This document shows, one piece after another, positions 53,458 through 61,160 of a stretch of 64,000 bases of DNA (position 1 is the first letter of the stretch; the number at the start of each line of letters is the position of its first letter). The stretch comes from Bacteroides mediterraneensis. GTDB taxonomy: Bacteria > Bacteroidota > Bacteroidia > Bacteroidales > Bacteroidaceae. The stretch spans positions 1 through 64,000 of the forward strand of contig NZ_JACJKA010000018.1 of the NCBI RefSeq assembly GCF_016900355.1, in the 5' to 3' direction. The notes under the pieces were generated by a model that was given only the letters and a program-made list of their open reading frames with translations, did not search any database and had not been told where the DNA came from. A program made the translations under genes and the position numbers.

Positions 53458-56181
53458 ATGAAAAATACATCGTTTTTAGTGAGTGCCGTTTTATGGCTTT
53501 GCGGTTGTCTGTCTGTAATGGCAGCCAGCAATAAAAAATATGTGGTGCAGTCGCCGGATAAACACCTGAAGGTAGAGGTCTCATCCGGTGCAAATGGGTT
53601 GACTTATTGTATATATCATAAAGACTCTCTTATTGTTGTAGATAGTAAATTAGGGTTAATTCAAGAAGGAAAAACGTCGGCTCCGGCTGGCGGGGAGAAA
53701 GTGATTTCTTCTAAGACGAAAAAGATGATTCAGGACATTGATGCACCTTTTTATCGCTTCAAGTCGTTTCGTGCGATTTGCAATGAAATGGACTTGAAGC
53801 TGAAAGGTGGCTACGGAATTTATTTCCGTGTCTACAACGACGGAGTGGCTTATCGCTTTTATACTTCTTCAAAAAAGGATTTGATTATCAAAAACGAAAT
53901 AGCGGAGTTCCGGTTTGCCGGTGATTATACAGCTTATCTTCCGTATTCTACAAATAAGGAAAAGCCGATGGCGATGGCATTCCAGAATACGTATGAGGTA
54001 AAACCGTTGTCGGAAGCACCGCAGGAACTGGCCTTCTTGCCGGTCACGGTGGATTGCAAGCAGGTAAAGGTGACGTTGCTGGAGTCGGACTTGGAGGCGT
54101 ATCCGGGTATGTTCGTGCAGCCGGATGGGAAGCAGGCCTTAAAAGGGGTGTTTGCTCCTTATCCGAAAAAGACGGACTTTTATCCGTGGCGCAAGCAAGA
54201 GTATGTGACGGAAACGGAAGATTACATTGCACATGTAAAAGGTAACCGTACGTATCCGTGGCGTATCTTAGCTATTACGGAAAAGGATACCGATATGCCG
54301 GTAAACAACTTGGTGTATGCCTTGGCTTCACCGAACCGTATCGGTGACTGCTCGTGGGTGAAACCGGGAAAGGTGGCTTGGGACTGGTGGAATGACTGGA
54401 ACCTGAAGGGAGTACCTTTCAAGGCCGGTATCAACATGGATACCTATAAATATTATATTGACTTTGCTTCTCGCAACGGACTGGAATATGTGGTACTGGA
54501 CGAAGGATGGTACGACCCGAAGAGTGGGGACATGCTGAAGACGATTCCGGAACTGGATTTGCCGGAACTGGTCCGCTATGGAAAGAGCAAGGGCGTGGAA
54601 CTGGTACTTTGGACGGTATTTAACGTATTGGATTCGCAGTTGGATGAGGCTTGTCGGAAATATTCAGAAATGGGTATCAAGGGATTCAAGGTGGATTTCT
54701 TGGACCGGGATGACCAGACGGCAGTAGAGATGATTTATCGTATTGCGGCAAAAGCTGCCGAGTATAAACTGATGTTGGATTACCATGGCATTTACAAACC
54801 GACAGGTTTGAACCGTACGTATCCGAACGTGGTGAACTATGAGAGTGTGTTCGGCATGGAGGAAATGAAATGGAGCGAAGTGGAAAAGAACATGCCGCTC
54901 TATGACGTGACTTTCCCGTACATTCGCTTGATGGCGGGATACGTAGACTATACGCCGGGAGCGATGCGGAACTTGTCGAAACGTGACTTCCAGCCGATGT
55001 ATTCTACTCCGGCCAGCATGGGCACACGTTGCCACCAGCTGGCAGCTTATATCGTGCATGATTCTCCGTTCACGATGTTGTGCGATGCACCGACGAATTA
55101 TCAGAAAGAGCAGGAGTGTGTAGACTTTATCAGTTCGATACCGATGGAGGTGGATTCTACTTTTATTTACTCAGGTAAGCTGGGTGAGTCTATCGTGACG
55201 GTTCGTAAAAAGGATATCAATTGGTATATCGGTGGTATGACGAACTGGGATGAGCGGAATATTACCTTGGACTTCTCGTTCTTGGGTAAAGGAGAGAAAT
55301 ACAAATGTACGTTGTTTAAGGACGGTATCAATGCTTCTCGTCAGGCGGAAGATTACGTAAAGCAGACCTGCATCGTAGATGCCAATACAAAACTATCTAT
55401 CCATCTGGCTTCAGGAGGTGGTTTTGCCTTGAAACTGGAACGCACGTTTGTGGCAGAAGTGAAGCCTTCGGCCGTGCCGGAGGGAAAAGGCATCCCTTCT
55501 TTCTATAAGAAATACTTAGCAGTGGACGGTTTGTACATTGTATCCTCAGAACATGTGCGTGATGAGGCGTTGGAAAAAGCTTATGAGATAATTTCACTGA
55601 TGACGGCAAAGCGTCCGGATATCAAGAAAGAGATGGTGAGCAAAGGTTGTCATGTGATGATAATTGGAGAACATGAAGAGGTGTGCGACTTGCCGGAATA
55701 TGCCCACATCTGCAACTCACCGGAAAACATCGCTTACTGGAACAAGCGGGCCAGAGGATTTGGCGGAGCACCGGAAGATGCTTTGTCAGCCAGCTGTGGA
55801 GAAGAGAATGTGTTGGCTCTCCCGGGTGACCGGTATGTGGGTGAAAACATCCTGATTCATGAGTTTGCGCATTTGTTCCATACGATTGGAATTGTGGGGG
55901 TAGAGCCCGATTTCAATGACCGTCTGGAGAAATGTATGCAGCATGCCATTGCCAAGGGGTTGTGGAAAGATACCTATGCGCTTTCCAATAAGGAAGAATA
56001 TTTTGCAGAGTGTGTACAATCGTTCTTCAACTGCAACCGTTATTCGGAGACTCCCAATAAGGTACATAATTCCATGAACCGTCGTACGAAACTGAAATCG
56101 TACGATCCGGAGATGTATCAGTTGCTGAAAGAGTATTTTTATGAAATAGAGATACCTATTTTGAATGAAGTTCACCGATAA
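53458..56181 (+). CDS. GH97 glycoside hydrolase fused to a C-terminal zinc-metallopeptidase-like domain
   Basis: A 907-residue secreted protein (signal MKNTSFLVSAVLWLCGCLSVMA). Residues about 25-665 are GH97: N-terminal beta domain, then a barrel with WDWWNDWNLKGVPF, YVVLDEGWY, GFKVDFLDRDDQ (D413) and NYESVFGME (E462). D413 and E462 correspond to the nucleophile and acid/base of the retaining alpha-galactosidase branch (BtGH97b), not the inverting SusB branch. Residues about 675-900 are a different domain with HEFAHLFH (H801, E802, H805) and NKEEYFAECVQSFF (E847 or E851 as third ligand), the pattern of gluzincin peptidases. The frame is open throughout, so the fusion is real in this sequence. 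ATG 53458 is preferred over GTG 53452. Confidence 0.85.
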   Translation: MKNTSFLVSAVLWLCGCLSVMAASNKKYVVQSPDKHLKVEVSSGANGLTYCIYHKDSLIVVDSKLGLIQEGKTSAPAGGEKVISSKTKKMIQDIDAPFYRFKSFRAICNEMDLKLKGGYGIYFRVYNDGVAYRFYTSSKKDLIIKNEIAEFRFAGDYTAYLPYSTNKEKPMAMAFQNTYEVKPLSEAPQELAFLPVTVDCKQVKVTLLESDLEAYPGMFVQPDGKQALKGVFAPYPKKTDFYPWRKQEYVTETEDYIAHVKGNRTYPWRILAITEKDTDMPVNNLVYALASPNRIGDCSWVKPGKVAWDWWNDWNLKGVPFKAGINMDTYKYYIDFASRNGLEYVVLDEGWYDPKSGDMLKTIPELDLPELVRYGKSKGVELVLWTVFNVLDSQLDEACRKYSEMGIKGFKVDFLDRDDQTAVEMIYRIAAKAAEYKLMLDYHGIYKPTGLNRTYPNVVNYESVFGMEEMKWSEVEKNMPLYDVTFPYIRLMAGYVDYTPGAMRNLSKRDFQPMYSTPASMGTRCHQLAAYIVHDSPFTMLCDAPTNYQKEQECVDFISSIPMEVDSTFIYSGKLGESIVTVRKKDINWYIGGMTNWDERNITLDFSFLGKGEKYKCTLFKDGINASRQAEDYVKQTCIVDANTKLSIHLASGGGFALKLERTFVAEVKPSAVPEGKGIPSFYKKYLAVDGLYIVSSEHVRDEALEKAYEIISLMTAKRPDIKKEMVSKGCHVMIIGEHEEVCDLPEYAHICNSPENIAYWNKRARGFGGAPEDALSASCGEENVLALPGDRYVGENILIHEFAHLFHTIGIVGVEPDFNDRLEKCMQHAIAKGLWKDTYALSNKEEYFAECVQSFFNCNRYSETPNKVHNSMNRRTKLKSYDPEMYQLLKEYFYEIEIPILNEVHR

Positions 56182-56204
56182 AAAATAAGAAAAAGAGAAA
56201 CACA

Positions 56205-58619
56205 ATGAAAAAGCAAGTTCTGACGGGTTTGTTTTTGGGAATGGCCTTGCAGACGATGTATTCACAGAAAGTAGAATGGAATACACCGGGAGCAGGCAAT
56301 CCTTTTATCCCCGGTTATTTTGCGGACCCTACCGTAAAGAAGTTTGGAGATACTTATTATGTATATGCTACGACGGATGGAAGCGGGGCCGGCTTTGGCC
56401 CTTCACAGGTGTGGTGCAGCAAGGATTTTGAGAACTGGACCATTATGCCGATGAATTGGCCGGACAGCCATTGGATTTGGGCACCGGATGTGATGAAGCA
56501 TACAGACGGGACTTATCGGATGTTCTATTGCCAGCCGTGTAATGTGTATGAAGGAATGGCTGATACACCGCGTGGCCCGTGGAAGAATGTGCTCGGCGAG
56601 AGTGAAGCAGTGCTGGTACCCGACCGGTTTGTAAAAAATGCCATCACACTGGACGGGCAGTCGTTTGTGGATGACGATGGTTCCGTGTATCTGTACTGGG
56701 GAACATGGGGCATTTACAAAGGCTTCGGTTGTGGGGCAGGAAAAATGACGCCTGATATGAAAGGTTTTGTGGAGACCAAACTGATTCCTAATACAGAAAT
56801 CAAAGACTTTTTCGAGGCTCCGTTTGTCATGAAGCGGAATGGGATTTATTATTTCATGTATTCTTCCGATTCTTGTCATGACAGTACCTATCATGTGCAG
56901 TACGCTACAAGTACGGTGGGTCCACTCGGCCCTTATACGTATAGAGGTACAGTACTAAAAACCTCGGCTGACGGTACGGTGCATGGTCCGGGTCATCACA
57001 GTATTCTGAAGGAAGGCAATGATTATTATATCGTATATCATCGTCATGACAATCCTCATTCCAATCGTGGATTCCATCGTCAGCTTTGCATTGACAAGCT
57101 GGAGTTCAATGCCGATGGCTCGATTGTACCGATGGAAGGGACACACAGTGGGGTAGGAGCTTTTGCTAAGAGTGTATTGAAATCGAAGAATCTGGCTTAC
57201 GGAAAACCGGTTAAGGTTTCTTCTTATTATGACGAGAATTTCTTGCCCGAATATGCGGTGGATGACAATAACGGTACATTGTGGCGTCCGAAAACCATGG
57301 GGCAGGAATGGATTGAAATTGATTTGCAGAAGGTGGAAAAGATACGTACCATCTGGACACAGTTTGAATATGGTACTTCGTATTATCAGTACTTGATTGA
57401 AACCTCAGTGGATGGCAAACAGTGGGAAGTCTTTGCAGACAAGCGTGACAATTACCTGGCAGGAAGTCCGATGGTGGATTTTGGAGAAACGGATGCACGT
57501 TATGTACGGTTGACAACCGCGGGAACACAGAAAAACGGTTTTGCCGGTGCGTTGTGGAACATCAAGGTATTTGGGGAATACGAAACGGCTTCTCCTCAAC
57601 TGTGGATGGGACTCTCTGGACTGGATTGGAACGGTACGGAATGGAAGAACGACGGCGGCATGCTGGGCGGTGTTTTCCGTCTGAAAACCGGACAAGTTTC
57701 CCGCAAGCGTATAGGAGGACAGGAAGCCATCGTCTTGGTGCCGGGTACGCAGCTGGAATTCGAATCTCCGGTAATCAATAAAAAGGAAGCACATACAGCT
57801 ACGGTTTGGGTCTATGAAAACAACCATTGGACTTCCAAATCGGCAGAAGAGTATGTGCAACGGGGAAAAGTGGTGATTCAGTCCACAGACAAGGAGCTGG
57901 TCTTGACAAATTTCCGGTACTATAACTGGAAGCAGGAAGAAGCAGAGAAAGCGTATGACGCGACGGTTGGACTGGTACGTGTGGAGGCTTCCGACCGCAT
58001 GAAAAAAGGATTGCTGGTATCTATGACAGCTGAAGATTTCGCTGTAGGAGATACAGTACCGTATATTCCGAATAAGGGTGTAGTAGAGGGGTACTTTGAA
58101 ACACAGAAGGCTCCGGTAGTGGTGGAAGAAGTGCAAGGTAAGAAGGCTTTCCGTTTTGACGGTAATCAGTTCTTCTGTTCCAGCTTTACGTTGCCGGCTA
58201 CGCTTCGTGACAATGCGCCTTACACTTTGGAGGCATGGGTGCTGAATCCGGACTTGGCTGAAAATGAATGTGTGGCCGATTTTACCAGTTCGCATGACGA
58301 GTTGGAGAAAATCATGCTGGTGAACGGAACAGAACCTCGTTGTGGTATGCTGAACCATTATGGCTGGTATGAAGATGTAGGCTATAAGGATGCCAAAAAT
58401 TTGGCTGGAAAGTGGCAACATATTTATGTGGTTTTCGACGGTAGAATAGAAAAAGTATACATAAATGACCAATTAATCAGTTCGAAAGACATTCAATTGC
58501 TGATAAAACCAATACAATTTGTAACTTTGGGGCAGAATGCGGAAGGCAACTGGCCGTTCAGTGGCTATGTACATGCGATTAAGATTTGGGATGAAGCTCT
58601 TCCGCTGAACAATAAATGA
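56205..58619 (+). CDS. GH43 family glycoside hydrolase with F5/8-type and LamG-like domains
   Basis: The 804-residue protein starts with a signal peptide (MKKQVLTGLFLGMALQTMYS). The five-bladed GH43 domain (about 25-325) has the three catalytic acids: base D41 in GYFADPT, D150 in ITLDGQSF, and acid E204 in DFFEAPFVMK. A galactose-binding-like module (about 330-450, KPVKVSSYYDENFLPEYAVDDN, GQEWIEIDLQKV) and a C-terminal LamG-like module (about 650-800, APYTLEAWVLNPDLAENE, WQHIYVVFDG) follow. GH43 enzymes act mostly on alpha-L-arabinofuranosides or beta-xylosides; here an arabinofuranosidase fits the company of two GH127 enzymes. Subfamily not assigned. It follows the GH97 fusion gene by 23 bases. 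Confidence 0.9.
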   Translation: MKKQVLTGLFLGMALQTMYSQKVEWNTPGAGNPFIPGYFADPTVKKFGDTYYVYATTDGSGAGFGPSQVWCSKDFENWTIMPMNWPDSHWIWAPDVMKHTDGTYRMFYCQPCNVYEGMADTPRGPWKNVLGESEAVLVPDRFVKNAITLDGQSFVDDDGSVYLYWGTWGIYKGFGCGAGKMTPDMKGFVETKLIPNTEIKDFFEAPFVMKRNGIYYFMYSSDSCHDSTYHVQYATSTVGPLGPYTYRGTVLKTSADGTVHGPGHHSILKEGNDYYIVYHRHDNPHSNRGFHRQLCIDKLEFNADGSIVPMEGTHSGVGAFAKSVLKSKNLAYGKPVKVSSYYDENFLPEYAVDDNNGTLWRPKTMGQEWIEIDLQKVEKIRTIWTQFEYGTSYYQYLIETSVDGKQWEVFADKRDNYLAGSPMVDFGETDARYVRLTTAGTQKNGFAGALWNIKVFGEYETASPQLWMGLSGLDWNGTEWKNDGGMLGGVFRLKTGQVSRKRIGGQEAIVLVPGTQLEFESPVINKKEAHTATVWVYENNHWTSKSAEEYVQRGKVVIQSTDKELVLTNFRYYNWKQEEAEKAYDATVGLVRVEASDRMKKGLLVSMTAEDFAVGDTVPYIPNKGVVEGYFETQKAPVVVEEVQGKKAFRFDGNQFFCSSFTLPATLRDNAPYTLEAWVLNPDLAENECVADFTSSHDELEKIMLVNGTEPRCGMLNHYGWYEDVGYKDAKNLAGKWQHIYVVFDGRIEKVYINDQLISSKDIQLLIKPIQFVTLGQNAEGNWPFSGYVHAIKIWDEALPLNNK

Positions 58620-58649
58620 AGAAAATAACCAATAAATAAAAAAGAAACC

Positions 58650-61058
58650 ATGAAAAAACTAGTGATTTCGGCTCTGCTTTTTTACTTGATTGGAAGCGGG
58701 GCATACGCACAGAAGAAAACGCCGGCCCACGGTTATCCGATTGATCCGGTTCCGTTTACTTCCGTGAAGCTGACGGATTCTTTCTGGGGACAACGCTTGA
58801 AAGCGAGTCGAGAAGTGACGATTCCGCTGGCATTCAGTAAGTGTGAAGAAACTGGACGTTATAAGAATTTTGAAATGGCGGCTCACCCGAGTGAGAACAA
58901 CAAGGTAACGGGATATTCGTTCGATGATACCGATGTATACAAGACTATTGAAGGAGCAAGTTATCTGCTTCAGACGTATCCGGATGAGAAGTTAAAGAAA
59001 TATATCGATAGTGTACTGGTCATTGTAGCTGCGGCACAGGAGCCCGACGGTTATCTGTATACGGCACGTACCATGAATCCCAAGCATCCGCACGAATGGG
59101 CGGGTAGCAAACGCTGGGAGAAGGTAGAGGAACTTAGTCATGAGTTCTATAACTTGGGACACATGATTGAAGGAGCCATTGCTCATTATCAGGCTACGGG
59201 ACAGCGGAACTTCCTGGATATTGCAATCCGTTATGCGGATTGTGTGTGCCGGGAAATCGGTGACAAGCCGGGACAGCAAGTACGTGTACCGGGTCATCAG
59301 ATTGCAGAAATGGCATTGGCTAAATTGTATCTGGTAACAGGTGACCAGAAATACCTGGATGAGGCCAAGTTCTTCTTGGACAAGCGTGGCTATACTTCCC
59401 GCCGGGACGAATACAGCCAGGCACACAAACCGGTCATTGAACAGGATGAGGCGGTAGGTCATGCCGTACGTGCGGCTTACATGTATTCCGGTATGGCCGA
59501 TGTGGCTGCCTTGACAGGAGATACAGCGTATGTGCATGCCATCGACCGAATTTGGGAGAACATTGTCTCCAAGAAACTGTATATTACCGGTGGTATTGGT
59601 GCTACAAGCAATGGGGAAGCTTTCGGAAAGAATTATGAACTTCCCAACATGTCGGCATATTGTGAGACTTGTGCGGCTATCGGAAATGTGTATATGAACT
59701 ACCGCTTGTTCCTGTTGCACGGGGATTCTAAGTATTACGATGTACTGGAACGTACGTTGTACAACGGATTGATTTCGGGCGTATCATTGGACGGAGGTGC
59801 TTTCTTCTATCCGAACCCATTGGAATCCATGGGACAGCATCAGCGCCAGCCATGGTTTGGTTGTGCTTGCTGCCCGTCTAACATCTGCCGTTTCATTCCG
59901 TCTGTACCGGGTTATGTGTATGCAGTGAAAGACAAGGATGTGTATGTGAACCTGTTTATCGCCAACAATGCCACGCTGAAAGTAAATGGCAAGAAGGTGA
60001 CCTTGTCACAGACCACTTCTTATCCTTGGAACGGAGATATCACGTTGGCCGTAGACCGCAATTCAGCCGGACAGTTTGCCATGAAGATCCGTATTCCGGG
60101 ATGGGTACGTAACCAGGTGGTTCCAAGTGACCTGTATACTTATACAGACGGCAGTCGTCCGAAATACAGTGTAAAGGTGAACGGACAAGAGGTGAAATCG
60201 GATTTGGAGAAAGGATATCTGACTATCGACCGGAAATGGAAGAAGGGAGATAAGATAGAAATCCATTTTGATATGAACGTACGTACGGTAAGAGCCAACG
60301 GTAAAGTGGAAGCTGACCGTGGACGGGTGTCTGTAGAACGTGGTCCGATTGTCTATTGTGCAGAATGGCCAGACAATGATTTCGATGTGCTGAGTATCTT
60401 GATGAACCGCACGCCGAAGTTCGAAGTGGTAGAAAAACCGGATTTGCTGTATGGTATCAATGAAATCAAGACACAGGCCCAGACCTTGGAATACGATGAG
60501 TCGGGTCGTCTGGTGGCTAAAGATCATACCCTGACAATGATTCCGTATTATGCATGGGCACATCGTGGAGCCGGTAACATGGCAGTATGGTTGCCGAATG
60601 AAGTGAGTGCCACTCGTCCGGTAGCGATTCCTACCCTGGCTTCCAAGAGTAAGATAGATGCATCCCATAAAGTGACTTCTTTGTCTGCCATCACCGACGG
60701 GCTGGTACCGAAAGATGAGAACGACCGTACCATTCCTTATTATCACTGGTGGCCGAAAGAAGGTACTACAGAATGGATTTCCTACGAATTCCCGGAAGAA
60801 ATGGAAGTATCCAGCTCTACGGTTTACTGGTTTGACGATGCACCATGGGGTGGTTGCCGTGTGCCGAAATCTTGGAAGATTTATTACAAGGATGCTTCCG
60901 GTAACTGGACTCCGGTACAGAATATTTCGGAATATGGCGTGAAGAAAGGCAATCCGAACACGGTAGAGTTTGAACCGGTAAAGACTAAAGCGGTGAAACT
61001 GGAAGTCGTTCAGCCGGATAAGAACTCTTCAGGCTTGTATGAATGGGAAGTGAAATAA
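58650..61058 (+). CDS. GH127 family beta-L-arabinofuranosidase-like enzyme, second copy
   Basis: The 802-residue protein has an ordinary signal peptide (MKKLVISALLFYLIGSGAYA) and no lipobox, so it should be soluble in the periplasm, unlike the first copy. The GH127 core has TSVKLTDSFWGQRLKASR, YSFDDTDVYKTIEGASY, the metal/cysteine site ETCA (E339, C341) and ACCPS (C407, C408) with C407 the expected nucleophile. The C-terminus again ends in a galactose-binding-like domain (WFDDAPWGGCRVPKSWKIYY). Two copies with different location signals suggest two linkages or two chain positions. It follows the GH43 gene by 30 bases and is followed by a terminator. Confidence 0.9.
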   Translation: MKKLVISALLFYLIGSGAYAQKKTPAHGYPIDPVPFTSVKLTDSFWGQRLKASREVTIPLAFSKCEETGRYKNFEMAAHPSENNKVTGYSFDDTDVYKTIEGASYLLQTYPDEKLKKYIDSVLVIVAAAQEPDGYLYTARTMNPKHPHEWAGSKRWEKVEELSHEFYNLGHMIEGAIAHYQATGQRNFLDIAIRYADCVCREIGDKPGQQVRVPGHQIAEMALAKLYLVTGDQKYLDEAKFFLDKRGYTSRRDEYSQAHKPVIEQDEAVGHAVRAAYMYSGMADVAALTGDTAYVHAIDRIWENIVSKKLYITGGIGATSNGEAFGKNYELPNMSAYCETCAAIGNVYMNYRLFLLHGDSKYYDVLERTLYNGLISGVSLDGGAFFYPNPLESMGQHQRQPWFGCACCPSNICRFIPSVPGYVYAVKDKDVYVNLFIANNATLKVNGKKVTLSQTTSYPWNGDITLAVDRNSAGQFAMKIRIPGWVRNQVVPSDLYTYTDGSRPKYSVKVNGQEVKSDLEKGYLTIDRKWKKGDKIEIHFDMNVRTVRANGKVEADRGRVSVERGPIVYCAEWPDNDFDVLSILMNRTPKFEVVEKPDLLYGINEIKTQAQTLEYDESGRLVAKDHTLTMIPYYAWAHRGAGNMAVWLPNEVSATRPVAIPTLASKSKIDASHKVTSLSAITDGLVPKDENDRTIPYYHWWPKEGTTEWISYEFPEEMEVSSSTVYWFDDAPWGGCRVPKSWKIYYKDASGNWTPVQNISEYGVKKGNPNTVEFEPVKTKAVKLEVVQPDKNSSGLYEWEVK

Positions 61059-61090
61059 CCATGATAATTTATAGATAATAATGCAATCAG

Positions 61091-61147
61091 ATTCGGGGCT
61101 TTGGATATTCTTGGACGCGAGAAAGAATATCTGAAGTCCCGATTTTT
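61091..61147 (+). terminator. Terminator after the second GH127 gene
   Basis: A long stem (61095-61112 against 61123-61141, AAGAATAT paired with ATATTCTT at the top) with a few mismatches is followed by a run of five T. It separates the enzyme block from the S9 peptidase gene. Confidence 0.8.
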
Positions 61148-61160
61148 AAAATAAAACACA

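Noticed and set aside
57405-58472. Long antisense frame (355 residues) opposite the GH43 gene
   Set aside because: Shadow frame; the plus-strand protein has clear domains and catalytic residues.
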